Source: Candidatus Jordarchaeia archaeon
Lineage (GTDB): Archaea > Asgardarchaeota > Jordiarchaeia > Jordiarchaeales > Jordiarchaeaceae
DNA length: 62,307 nucleotides
Assembly: GCA_018383815.1 (NCBI GenBank)
Contig: JAHAWU010000003.1
Coordinates: 1 to 62,307, forward strand
Direction of reading: 5' to 3'
Shown one piece after another: positions 45,603-54,479 of the stretch; position 1 is the stretch's first letter; the number at the start of each line of letters is the position of its first letter. Made by a program: the position numbers and the translations under genes. The notes below the pieces were generated by a model. It was given only the letters and a program-made list of their open reading frames with translations. It ran no database searches and had not been told where the DNA came from.

Positions 45603-46877
45603 TTGATATATCTGCGTGAAATCTTCTACGAGTGCTTCGAGTGCGGTAATCTTTCCCCTGCGGTGGGGCACAAGATCTCCTGTGAAGAATGTGGGGGAAT
45701 ACTTCAATATTGTTATCCTAATCTCAGGCCTAAAAAATTAAGTGATTTAACCGAAAGAGGCCTTCCTGGAATGTGGATTTTTCAGAAAGTGCTCCCCCTA
45801 CTAAAACCTGCTTCAAATATGATTCACTTGGGGGAGGGGCGAACCAATCTTTACGAGGACCAAACAATAGCTAGAATGGCGGGACGCAGTGATGTTACTT
45901 TTCTTGTAAAGGATGAAAGTACTAACCCTACTGGAACTATAAAAGACAGGAGCGCATCGGTAGCCTTATCGGTTTACAAGGAACGCAACATACCAAATAT
46001 TACACTTTCGAGTACGGGAAACACAGCAACGTCTTATGGATTATATAACCAGAGGGCTTTCAGAAAATTAGCCATATTCGTACCTACAGAAATGGAAAAT
46101 TTGATTAATTTCGATGATGAAAGTGAAAGAACCCGTATTATATTGGTTAATGGGCGATACGTTGACGCTACATCTCTTTCAATCAGAATGGCTGAAGAAA
46201 CTTCATATGTACTGGATGGAGGTTTTGCAAATCCCGACCAGATAGCGGGTTTAGAGACTATGGCATATGAGGCCTACTTTCAGCTTTATGAAAAATATGG
46301 AAAACATGCGAGAAGTTTAATGGATTCAGGAAAAGTTTGGTATATTCATCCCACAGGGAGTGGTAATGGTCTACTAGGTTGGTACCAGGCGATTGAACGG
46401 TTGAGGGAATACGGCTTTCTTAAAGAATACATACACCTTATATGTGTCCAACCTGAAGGGTGCGCCTCCATAGTGGACCCGGCCATAAAGGGGCAAGAGA
46501 GAATCACTCAGAGAATAAATTCAACGACTTGGGCAAAAATCATTGAAAATGAATATCCTAAAAATTGTTACCCATACGTTAAATATGTGGTAAGGGAAAC
46601 TCTTGGGCTATTTCACAAGGTGAACGAGGAGAAATCTAGGGAAATCTACGAAAACTCTGAAAGCATCTTCGAAATACAAATAATGTCTCCAGCAGCTATA
46701 GCCATTCAGGCAACTATAGAACTTGCAGACCGATTCGACTCAGGTGATGTGGTAATTATAGGGTACACGGGGGTGGAAAGGGAAAAAAGGCATTACAATT
46801 TCGAGAGAATTGGGCCAGTATCTAAAGATGCAACCATAAGCCAAATTTTAGAGGAGAACCCCCAGTTACTGTACTAA
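45603..46877 (+). CDS. Threonine synthase-family PLP enzyme, possible cysteate synthase
   Basis: 424 residues. An N-terminal zinc ribbon (CFECG..CEECGG) is followed by a fold-type II PLP domain. The PLP lysine is in NPTGTIKDRSASVALS and the phosphate loop in SSTGNTATSYG. Threonine synthase and the cysteate synthase of Methanosarcina are paralogues. Its position between comE and comA favours cysteate synthase (phosphoserine plus sulfite to cysteate, then sulfopyruvate), but threonine synthase cannot be excluded. NPTGTIKDR departs from the more usual NPTGSFKDR. Confidence 0.75.
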   Translation: MIYLREIFYECFECGNLSPAVGHKISCEECGGILQYCYPNLRPKKLSDLTERGLPGMWIFQKVLPLLKPASNMIHLGEGRTNLYEDQTIARMAGRSDVTFLVKDESTNPTGTIKDRSASVALSVYKERNIPNITLSSTGNTATSYGLYNQRAFRKLAIFVPTEMENLINFDDESERTRIILVNGRYVDATSLSIRMAEETSYVLDGGFANPDQIAGLETMAYEAYFQLYEKYGKHARSLMDSGKVWYIHPTGSGNGLLGWYQAIERLREYGFLKEYIHLICVQPEGCASIVDPAIKGQERITQRINSTTWAKIIENEYPKNCYPYVKYVVRETLGLFHKVNEEKSREIYENSESIFEIQIMSPAAIAIQATIELADRFDSGDVVIIGYTGVEREKRHYNFERIGPVSKDATISQILEENPQLLY

Positions 46878-46979
46878 ATACTAGCAATTAAAACCAACCA
46901 GAACATTTTAAAAAACTAGTAATATTAAAAAGGGGCTCAAGTCTAAAGTCAGTAGGTTTCTAAGGTAGTAAAATTACTG

Positions 46980-47789
46980 GTGATAGGCTTGACAAATCAT
47001 AATAAACAAATCTTCAAGCTCTCTGAGATAAATAGAACACAGAAACCAAGAATCGAGGGAATAACGGCCATTATTGATACTGGCCAAGGCCTCCCTACAA
47101 CAAAAGATGTAATTGAAAGTGCCGCGAATTATATTGATTATTGCAAGTTTGGATGGGCGACTTGGCTCATACAGCCTAAAAATCTACTTAAAAAGAAGCT
47201 AAAACTCTATCATTCCCACAGAATAAAAACTCTCAGTGGGGGTTCCGCCCTAGAAGCCGCTATAATTATAGGGAAAACCGAAGCGTTTCTAGAAACACTC
47301 AAAACTCTAGGATTTACCGCCATTGAAATTTCCACAGGCGTTGTTAATATATCCTCTCAGGAAAAATCGGAACTAATAAAAAAGGCTAAACAATTAGGGT
47401 TTCAAACCGTAATAACTGAAGTGGGCAGAAAAATCAAAACTGAGGACGCCCAGCTCAAAATTTCCGACCGAATAAAACAAATTCAAACCGATTTAGACTC
47501 CGGGGCGGATTATGTAACCATCGAAGCTCGGGAAAGCGGAATTGGAATAGGCCCCTACGACGAGGAAGGAAAAGTAAAAGAACCATTTATAGAAGAGATC
47601 GTTGCCAAAATACCATCCCAAAAAATTATCTGGGAAGCCCCACTCAAATCCCAACAGTTATGGCTCATTACACGGTTTGGACCTAATGTAAACCTTGGAA
47701 ACATAAGACCCACCGATGTTATTCCCCTCGAAACACTTCGCATAGGACTAAGAGGAGATACTATGACTAAGTTCCTAGCCAAAAAGTGA
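46980..47789 (+). CDS. comA: Phosphosulfolactate synthase
   Basis: 269 residues, TIM barrel. Adds sulfite to phosphoenolpyruvate, the first step of the methanogen-type CoM route. TAIIDTGQGLPTTKDVIESA, KFGWATWLIQPKN and TIEARESGIGIGPYDEEG match ComA. Start GTG 46980 or TTG 46989; GGTGAT lies at 46979-46984. Overlaps comB by 4 nt if GTG 47786 is used. Confidence 0.92.
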   Translation: MIGLTNHNKQIFKLSEINRTQKPRIEGITAIIDTGQGLPTTKDVIESAANYIDYCKFGWATWLIQPKNLLKKKLKLYHSHRIKTLSGGSALEAAIIIGKTEAFLETLKTLGFTAIEISTGVVNISSQEKSELIKKAKQLGFQTVITEVGRKIKTEDAQLKISDRIKQIQTDLDSGADYVTIEARESGIGIGPYDEEGKVKEPFIEEIVAKIPSQKIIWEAPLKSQQLWLITRFGPNVNLGNIRPTDVIPLETLRIGLRGDTMTKFLAKK

Positions 47790-48508
47790 AAAAAATGTCT
47801 CTAATTCCAGAAAAGAAAAATCAGGATGGGGGAGACTTTGAAGTTCACCTCGCATTCGGGACGCGAGGGGCCTTAAGAGCAGCACAAAAAAAACACATTA
47901 TAGTGCTGGTTGACACCTTAAGAGCCAGCACAACAATTACTACTGCATTAGACAATGGGGCTAAAAAAATTATAACAGCCGCAACAGTAGAAGAGGCAAA
48001 AAAACTGGCGCAAGAAATCCGAGACAAAGTCGTCCTCGCGGGAGAAAGACAGGGGTTCAAAATTCAAAATTTTCAACTAGGGAACAGTCCACTCGAATAC
48101 AAACCTGAAATAGTAAAAGGAAAAATCATAATACTTACCACCACTAACCTTACAAGAGTAGCGAACAACGCCCGAGCCGCCCCACACCTTTTTATAGGTT
48201 GCTTAATTAATGCCAAATCGGTAGCCCAAAAAGCTAAAAGAATGGCTCTAAACACAAGAAGACCAATCACAATAATACATGTGGGAAGACTTGACGAATA
48301 CGCACCAGAAGATTACATTGCTGCCCAAATAATAAAAAAATACATTCAAAACAGCCCTATTCCAAAAAACATAACCCAAAAAATATACAACACGCCTAAC
48401 GCCCAATACTTAACACAAATAGGATTCCAAAAAGACGTACAATATTGCAGCCAACTAAATATCACAACTACCGTACCCACCTACAAGAATCAAGCCTTCC
48501 AGAAATAA
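47786..48508 (+). CDS. comB: 2-phosphosulfolactate phosphatase
   Basis: About 240 residues. HIIVLVDTLRASTTITTALD near the N-terminus and VVLAGERQGFKIQNFQLGNS then ILTTTNLTRVANNARAAP are ComB signatures (magnesium-dependent acid phosphatase making sulfolactate). The ATG at 47795 is an alternative start. The sulfolactate dehydrogenase ComC is not in the window. Confidence 0.92.
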   Translation: MKKMSLIPEKKNQDGGDFEVHLAFGTRGALRAAQKKHIIVLVDTLRASTTITTALDNGAKKIITAATVEEAKKLAQEIRDKVVLAGERQGFKIQNFQLGNSPLEYKPEIVKGKIIILTTTNLTRVANNARAAPHLFIGCLINAKSVAQKAKRMALNTRRPITIIHVGRLDEYAPEDYIAAQIIKKYIQNSPIPKNITQKIYNTPNAQYLTQIGFQKDVQYCSQLNITTTVPTYKNQAFQK

Positions 48509-48684
48509 TTAAGAATGTTTCAGAATTTAAAAAATTACAGAAACTCTTTTTATCCCCCATCAAAGGCCCAAGTAGACTCTTTTTAGACAAACACCTATAA
48601 GCTTACATTTCTCAGGCAAAGAATGAAAAAATGCTTTAAATAGCGTATATAGGAGCTACTAGAGATACTATTTGAAGCCTATTT

Positions 48685-49386
48685 TTACTCACGGATCCAA
48701 ACAACTTTGCGGGCTTCGTCCTTTTTACCCTTAAGATAGAAGAGACGCAGACCGTACTCCCAAGCTAATTGCTGCAGAGCTACAGCACTAATCCGAGTAC
48801 CATCAGTCACATCTAGAATGACTTCCTTTCTGCCTATTTCCCTTTCCACAATACTCTTGGCTACCTCGTAAATCCTCTTAAAATCATGCATCGCATACTC
48901 AGGAATCCAAATAATCTCCGCATTGTCCGGCTTACCACCAACCCTAGTACGCATCTCGCTCTCCGCAATAAAAACATAACTATCAGGGTCGATTCCTGTC
49001 TGCTCCCTTAAACGGCGCCCCACTTCCCTCACCAGTAGAGGCTCACTGTCTAAACTGCACAAACACAAAATAGGCGCCCTAACATTCAGATACCTACGAA
49101 CCGCCTGCACCATAGTGGGAACAATCTCTGCATACTTACTCTTCCATTCACGATACCGATTAATAAGCCCACTATTCTCCAAAGCCTGCAGATTAAAATA
49201 CAATTTAGCGTCACTAATATCGTCTACATTAACCCCCAACTCCTTAGCCAAAGCATCCCTAAGCTCATACCCCGTTTTGGGACCCTCTAACAACTCCTTT
49301 AAAATAATCCGACGCGCCTCAACGCCTCCAATAGCCCGTTCAACGATCATCAAGGGATCACTCAAATCCAACACACCCAACAACAA
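48685..49386 (-). CDS. Winged-helix protein with C-terminal CARF-like Rossmann domain
   Basis: Up to 233 residues. Residues about 22-90 are a PadR/ArsR-like wHTH (ILKELLEGPKTGYELRDALA, DAKLYFNLQALENSGLINRY). Residues about 104-233 are alpha/beta, ending with EVILDVTDGTRISAVALQQL, where DxTxGT followed by a helix resembles the nucleotide-binding motif of CARF domains (typically NxTGGT). In Csa3 regulators the order is reversed (CARF then wHTH). The start is unclear among TTG 49386, GTG and ATG codons downstream. No CRISPR array or cas gene is visible. It is divergent from actin. Confidence 0.55.
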   Translation of the reverse strand: MLLGVLDLSDPLMIVERAIGGVEARRIILKELLEGPKTGYELRDALAKELGVNVDDISDAKLYFNLQALENSGLINRYREWKSKYAEIVPTMVQAVRRYLNVRAPILCLCSLDSEPLLVREVGRRLREQTGIDPDSYVFIAESEMRTRVGGKPDNAEIIWIPEYAMHDFKRIYEVAKSIVEREIGRKEVILDVTDGTRISAVALQQLAWEYGLRLFYLKGKKDEARKVVWIRE

Positions 49387-49927
49387 TTAAATGCCGAACA
49401 CCGAAGATTATTACTCCAAATAAATATTAAAACCAACCCACCAAACTGAAAGTGGCGCCTTTTTCCCTAGACGATAGAATGGCACAGGACAATCCAACAG
49501 GGCACGAAACTCATAATCAGTACCAAATTAAAATTCCCAAAACGGAATAATAAATCTAACCCCAAAAAGCCCCCGTAAATACCAAAAGTCAGTTTTCCAC
49601 CTTCAAAAAATAATCACCGCATCCCTCATATTCATTATGAAAATTTAAGCGAAAACTATGCTTAGAACGACCCTGCACCACCACTCAGACAACATTCGTA
49701 TAACCTCAACAAAAGAGGGAACATCAACTCTATGGATGATATCGATGATAAAGATTAGGTAAAAAAACATTTAAAAGAACCAAAATCAATAATATAATCA
49801 AACAACAACTTAATTTTAAAAACAAGATAAAACACATCCAACAACAATAAAACCAACCCCAAAAAAAATAAAATAAAAATCACTAAAAATAAATGAACCA
49901 TAAAAAAATAAAGAAGAGGAAAAAGAT
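49387..49927. other. Long G-poor region upstream of actin
   Basis: About 540 bp, A/C-rich on the plus strand and nearly free of G-runs. ACATTTAAAAGAAC at 49768-49781 is a likely TATA element and would give a leader of about 125 nt before the actin ATG. No ORF of protein-like composition. Confidence 0.45.
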
Positions 49928-51082
49928 ATGGCGATAGGACCACCCGAAGAAGAACTCGTAGCCGCAAAACCCCTAGTCCTAGACAACGGCACAGGACTAA
50001 CCAAAAACGGATACGCAGGAGAAGACCAACCAAGATCCGTATGGCCCACATGCATAGGCTACCCAAAATACGCCTCAATCATGACCGACGTAGAACACTA
50101 CACCCGAGAATACTACATCGGAGAAGAAGCCCTAAACCTACGAGGCGTACTAAGACTAGTCTATCCCGTTGAGCATGGTACGGTTAATGATTGGGATGCT
50201 ATGGAGAAGATTTGGCACTATACTTTCTTTAATGATTTGAGGGTTGACCCTGCTGAGCACCCCGTGCTACTGACTGAGGCGCCTTTGAATCCGCGTAAGA
50301 ATCGTGAGAAGATGGCGGAGATCATGTTCGAGACCTTCAATGTACCTGCAATGTATGTTGCCATGCAGGCAGTACTCTCTCTGTATGCTTCTGGGCGAAC
50401 CACCGGACTGGTAATTGACTCCGGTGACGGCGTAACTCACATTGTACCCATATACGAAGGTTTTGCACTTACCCATGCTATCACCAGGATAGATCTTGCG
50501 GGGAGGGACCTTACAGAGTATCTCCGCCGACTGCTGAGGCAAAGAGGCTACTCTCTGGTGTCGAGTGCAGAGCGAGAAATTGTTCGTGATATAAAGGAGA
50601 AGCTTTGCTACGTCGCTCTAGATCCTGAGAAGGAGCTGAAGCTGGCTGAGAAAGTTGCGGGTATGGAGAAGACATATATGTTGCCAGATGGTGAGACCAT
50701 TACCATCTCCAGTGAGCGCTTCTTGGCCCCTGAAGTGTTCTTTAACCCAGGCGTAGTCGGTCTGGATGCGATGCCTCTTGATGAGGTAATAGTGGAATGC
50801 GTCAAGAAGTGCGATGTTGACTTGAGGCGTGACTTGTACGGGAACATTGTTCTCAGCGGGGGCAGCACCATGTTTCCAGGCCTTAAGGAGCGTCTACACA
50901 AAGAGATCAGTGAACTAGTGCCAGAAAACATTGAAATCAAAATAATTGCGCCGCCAGAAAGAATGTACTCAGTATGGATCGGCGGGAGTATATTATCTTC
51001 TTTGAAGACTTTCCAGAAGATGTGGGTCACCCGGAAGGAGTACCAGGAGCAGGGCGCTGCCGCTATTCACAGGTGCTTCTAA
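49928..51082 (+). CDS. Eukaryote-like actin (Asgard-type)
   Basis: 384 residues, close to the 375-377 of eukaryotic actin and collinear with it. Phosphate loop 1 is [20 protein letters not shown], loop 2 [20 protein letters not shown], the adenosine motif [20 protein letters not shown], the connect region [20 protein letters not shown], and the end [19 protein letters not shown] mirrors the eukaryotic (W)I.KxEYDExGPxIVHRKCF. This level of match points to Asgard archaea. ATP-dependent filament former. The ATG is behind GAGG. Composition switches inside the gene near 50160: T 23/180 before, 51/180 after (hand counts), while protein similarity is continuous. Profilin/gelsolin genes are not in view. 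Confidence 0.96.
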   Translation: MAIGPPEEELVAAKPLVLDNGTGLTKNGYAGEDQPRSVWPTCIGYPKYASIMTDVEHYTREYYIGEEALNLRGVLRLVYPVEHGTVNDWDAMEKIWHYTFFNDLRVDPAEHPVLLTEAPLNPRKNREKMAEIMFETFNVPAMYVAMQAVLSLYASGRTTGLVIDSGDGVTHIVPIYEGFALTHAITRIDLAGRDLTEYLRRLLRQRGYSLVSSAEREIVRDIKEKLCYVALDPEKELKLAEKVAGMEKTYMLPDGETITISSERFLAPEVFFNPGVVGLDAMPLDEVIVECVKKCDVDLRRDLYGNIVLSGGSTMFPGLKERLHKEISELVPENIEIKIIAPPERMYSVWIGGSILSSLKTFQKMWVTRKEYQEQGAAAIHRCF

Positions 51083-51576
51083 ACCTAGACTTTATGTATC
51101 CCCTCTTTTTTTCTTTTATTTGTGTTTTGGAGCGTTTTCGTAATTTGTTTAAGTGTGGCTTATCCATGCTTGTTTTTTATATTTTATAGGGGTACTGTTT
51201 AGAAATTGTTACTTTTTTGCCTATGATTTTTGGGGGTTTTGTATTTCTAGAGGTGGTTTAGTGGTTTTTGGCATTTTATGGGGTTTGGTTGTATTAAATT
51301 TTTGGTGTTTCTTGTTTTGTGATGTCAGTTAGGTTTGATTTGGGGTTTTGAATTTTTGGATTTGCGTTTTTTAGAGGGTAGGGGGTATTTTCTTTGTATT
51401 TGTGTGATAATACGAAAGTTTATATATTAATTGGGAGAATAAAAGTTCGCTTTGTTTGAAGGAAAGGGAAGTTTGTCTTTTAATAGGATTTGCGTGGCGT
51501 GTTGGTATGTTGTTATTTTTCTCTCCTCCCAACTTGTCTTTGGTCCTTCCCTCCTCCCAATTCTTCCCTTTCCTTT
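51083..51576. other. G/T-rich gap between convergent actin and apgM
   Basis: About 495 bp, strongly G+T-rich on the plus strand with many T-runs suited to archaeal termination from both sides. No gene or RNA recognised. Confidence 0.4.
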
Positions 51577-52836
51577 CTACTTTTGTATTTTGGATTTTTT
51601 GTAGGGATTAGTGTTTTGGCTGGTTTGTTGTTTGGGTTGGGGGTGTTCTTTTTTGGTTAGGAGGTTCATGAATTGTTCTCCTATTAGGTAGCCTAGGGAG
51701 CCTTTTTGGGCTGAGTTTTCGTCGAATGTTTGTATTTTGTCGCCTTTTTCGTTATTGCAGTATATTGCTATGGGGACAGGGTCGTTGGTGTGTGTTTTTA
51801 TTTTTATGGGGGTTGGGTGGTCTGGTAGGATTGCGATTTTGTAGTTGTCGTCTAGGCCAGTGATATTGTTCAGGACTTTTCCTACTATTTTTTGATCTAT
51901 GTTTTCTATGGCTTTTATTTTGTTTTCTATGTCTCCGGCGTGTCCTGCTTCGTCTGGGGCTTCTACGTGGATGTAGATGAAATCCTGGTTTTTTAAATGT
52001 TTTAAGGCGTATTCGGCTTTTCCAGTATAGTTTGTGTTGTAGTATCCTGTGGCTCCTGGGACTTCTATGGTTTTGAGGCCTATTAGTTTGCCTATTCCTT
52101 TTATTAGGTCTACTGCGGATATTATGGCGCCTTTGACTCTGAATTTTTCCTCAAAGCTTTCTAGATGGGGTTTTTTGCCTTGTCCCCAGGGCCATATGGA
52201 GTTTGCGGGTTTTTTTTCTTCTTGGATTCTTTTTATGTTGATTGGGTGGTTTTTTAGGATTTCTTGGGATTTTTTAATGAGTTCTAGTAGGATTTCGCTT
52301 CCTTCTCCTCTCGGAAGGTGAGGTGTAATAGTTTTGCCTGTTATGTCGTGTGGTGGTGTGCATTCTGCCCTTTCAGTTTCTTCATTCTTTATCAGCAGGA
52401 TGTGTCTGTAGCTTACCCCGTTATAAAACTTTATAGATTTGCTGCCCAGCTTTTTGTTTAGTGTTTTGATGATTTCCTTTGCTTCGTTGCTGTTTATATG
52501 CCCCGCACTGTAATCTTCCATTTTTCCGTTCTCTAGTGTTACTAGGTTGCATCTAAAAGCTGTTTCTTCTCTCTTTAGTTTTATTCCTAGTGAAACCGCT
52601 TCTATGGGGCCTCTTCCTGTATAGTATTTTAGTGGGTCGTAGCCTAAGATGGATAGGTTTGCTATGTCGGATCCTGGCTGCATTTTTTCAGGGATGGTTC
52701 TTAGTATTCCGCTTTTTCCCTTCCTAGCGATATAATCCATGTTTGGTTTATGGGCTACTTGTAATGGGGTTTTCCCGTTCAGTTCCTCTAGGGGGTAGTC
52801 TGCCATTCCGTCTCCAATAATTACAATGTATTTCAC
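51577..52836 (-). CDS. apgM: Cofactor-independent phosphoglycerate mutase (archaeal type)
   Basis: 419 residues. Interconverts 3- and 2-phosphoglycerate. MKYIVIIGDGMADYPLEELN at the start and GSDIANLSILGYDPLKYYTG, containing the nucleophilic serine, identify the alkaline-phosphatase-superfamily enzyme. VEAPDEAGHAGDIENKIKAI and ILPDHPTPIKIKTHTNDPVP provide metal ligands. ATG at 52836. The C-terminus has a short polar tail (PKQQTSQNTNPYKKSKIQK). Confidence 0.96.
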   Translation of the reverse strand: MKYIVIIGDGMADYPLEELNGKTPLQVAHKPNMDYIARKGKSGILRTIPEKMQPGSDIANLSILGYDPLKYYTGRGPIEAVSLGIKLKREETAFRCNLVTLENGKMEDYSAGHINSNEAKEIIKTLNKKLGSKSIKFYNGVSYRHILLIKNEETERAECTPPHDITGKTITPHLPRGEGSEILLELIKKSQEILKNHPINIKRIQEEKKPANSIWPWGQGKKPHLESFEEKFRVKGAIISAVDLIKGIGKLIGLKTIEVPGATGYYNTNYTGKAEYALKHLKNQDFIYIHVEAPDEAGHAGDIENKIKAIENIDQKIVGKVLNNITGLDDNYKIAILPDHPTPIKIKTHTNDPVPIAIYCNNEKGDKIQTFDENSAQKGSLGYLIGEQFMNLLTKKEHPQPKQQTSQNTNPYKKSKIQK

Positions 52837-53214
52837 ATATGGTCACCGGTGCTCTAAAATTGACTCTTATAGTTTTTTTAAAAAAATGTGGGGGGGTTTC
52901 ATATCTTCTTGGTATCTTTGTAAACTTAGTCAGTAGCTTTATTTAAAATTGATTCAGGATCGTGAAAAGCAGTTTAACTCGGAGCTTATTTGAGGTTTTT
53001 AATCGCCCATAATTCTAGAATTTTTTAGTTAGTTTGGTTTCCGTTCCCAACATTACCAAAAATTGCAAGTTATCATCCCCCAAGGTAAGTGGGGGAGAAC
53101 GGGGGAAAATAGCTAAGAAAACAAGTTTAACACTTTTAGGATATTCGGGTAAAAATTAAATTCACACTGTGACAAGATATTTTAGTTTTCATTAATTTCT
53201 TTGCTGGAGGGATT
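52837..53214. other. Intergenic region between apgM and LOG gene
   Basis: TCCCCC (53076-53081) pairs with GGGGGA (53091-53096) over a 9-nt loop. Otherwise AT-rich; promoters of both divergent genes must lie here. Confidence 0.4.
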
Positions 53215-53718
53215 TTGTTGCCTTGCCAAGTTGGTGTCATTGGAAGTGATGGGAACATAAGCGAAAGAGTAAAAATTCTGGCCCAAGAGATGGGGCGACT
53301 GATTGCTAATCGAGGAATGATTCTTGTCTGTGGGGGTCACTCGGGTGTGATGGAAGCTGCAGCTAAAGGTGCAAAGGAGGAAAAAGGAATTACTGTTGGA
53401 ATTATACCTGAAGCGGATAAGAGGTGGGCTAATCCCTTTTGTGATATTGTAATTGCTACAGGTATTGGTAGAGCTAGGAACCTGGTGATTGTAAATTCAA
53501 GTGATGTTTTGGTTGCAATATCGGGAGGGCCCGGTACACTGTCTGAGATAGCTTTAGCTCTTGCGGAGAAAAAGCCGGTCATTGTGTTGAAGGGATCTGG
53601 GGGGGTATCTGATTTGCTCGCAGGTAAAATGATTGGCGATTCTAAAGTTTTGGAGGCTGAATCTCCCGAAGAAGCGATAAATCTAGTTTTAAAAATTAAC
53701 AAAAAGTTGGTTACTTGA
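53215..53718 (+). CDS. LOG-family / TIGR00725-type SLOG protein
   Basis: 167 residues. Rossmann-like with GVIGSDGNISERVKILAQEM, VCGGHSGVMEAAAKGAKEEK and the catalytic-type IATGIGRARNLVIVNSSDVL and ISGGPGTLSEIALALAEKKP. LOG enzymes hydrolyse nucleoside-5'-monophosphates; related SLOG domains bind nucleotide ligands. Start TTG behind GGAGGGA. Convergent with the Tad operon, 5 bp apart. Confidence 0.85.
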   Translation: MLPCQVGVIGSDGNISERVKILAQEMGRLIANRGMILVCGGHSGVMEAAAKGAKEEKGITVGIIPEADKRWANPFCDIVIATGIGRARNLVIVNSSDVLVAISGGPGTLSEIALALAEKKPVIVLKGSGGVSDLLAGKMIGDSKVLEAESPEEAINLVLKINKKLVT

Positions 53719-53723
53719 TACTA

Positions 53724-54431
53724 CTAGAATACTCTTTGGGCGAATATACTCGTGGCCAATATTCCTAGGGTAAAGGATAGCCCGAAAAGTAGTACAGATG
53801 CAATAGCATATATGAGTGGATGTTTTGTTTCTGCAATCTTTGCAGCGGAATATGATGTTGTTACGCTTATTGTACACAGGGTGACTAGTGTGGGCCAATA
53901 AATTCCAAGTTGAAATCCAATTATGGGTATCGTTGAGAACTGATATTGAAAAAGGTTTGAGGATATGGAAAATAGCGGTGCGAGGGAACTAATTAGCCCC
54001 ATTATGGCTGAGGCTGTGGCTGAAAGTATCTTTATTTTAAATAATTGTGCTTTGAGTTGATTCTTACGCTCCTCTACCAGTTGTTGATCTTCTCTTATTT
54101 CCCATATGGTTCTTTCGAGCATTTTACCTGTTTCTCGAGAATTTTTAGTTAAAGCCTTCTTGACTAACCATAATATTCTTCTAGTTTGCGCATTGCCAAA
54201 TAATTTATCAAAGTAGTCCCAAACCTCTTCTAGGGAAGAACGCCCTAGGATAACTTCGTTAGCTATAGATGTTAGCTGCTCTTTTAATGGCCCCGAGTAG
54301 ATCTTAGCCGCTATATTCAAAGAGATTTCTGGGCTTTTCCCCCTTTTTAATTCTTCACTAAAGTAAGTTAGAAAGCTCAAAACCTCTTGGAAAATTTCTC
54401 CATTTTCAAGCTCCATCTCATACTCCTCCAC
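53724..54431 (-). CDS. Tad/type II secretion F-domain membrane protein (TadC-like)
   Basis: 235 residues. The cytoplasmic T2SSF helices KRGKSPEISLNIAAKIYSGP and SLEEVWDYFDKLFGNAQTRR precede three hydrophobic segments (IKILSATASAIMGLISSLAP, IGFQLGIYWPTLVTLCTIS, IYAIASVLLFGLSFTLGIL). Platform protein of a type IV/Tad pilus or archaellum-like system. Third gene of the minus-strand operon. Confidence 0.8.
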   Translation of the reverse strand: MEEYEMELENGEIFQEVLSFLTYFSEELKRGKSPEISLNIAAKIYSGPLKEQLTSIANEVILGRSSLEEVWDYFDKLFGNAQTRRILWLVKKALTKNSRETGKMLERTIWEIREDQQLVEERKNQLKAQLFKIKILSATASAIMGLISSLAPLFSISSNLFQYQFSTIPIIGFQLGIYWPTLVTLCTISVTTSYSAAKIAETKHPLIYAIASVLLFGLSFTLGILATSIFAQRVF

Positions 54432-54479
54432 TTATCAGATAGAATCTTATACGTACACCAATTTTTGGTTACGTTCCAC

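Noticed and set aside
49731-49760. Repeated GATGAT as C/D boxes upstream of actin
   Set aside because: No D boxes and no terminal stem.
48509-49927. Possible CRISPR connection of the CARF-like protein
   Set aside because: No direct repeats with spacers and no cas genes anywhere in the window.
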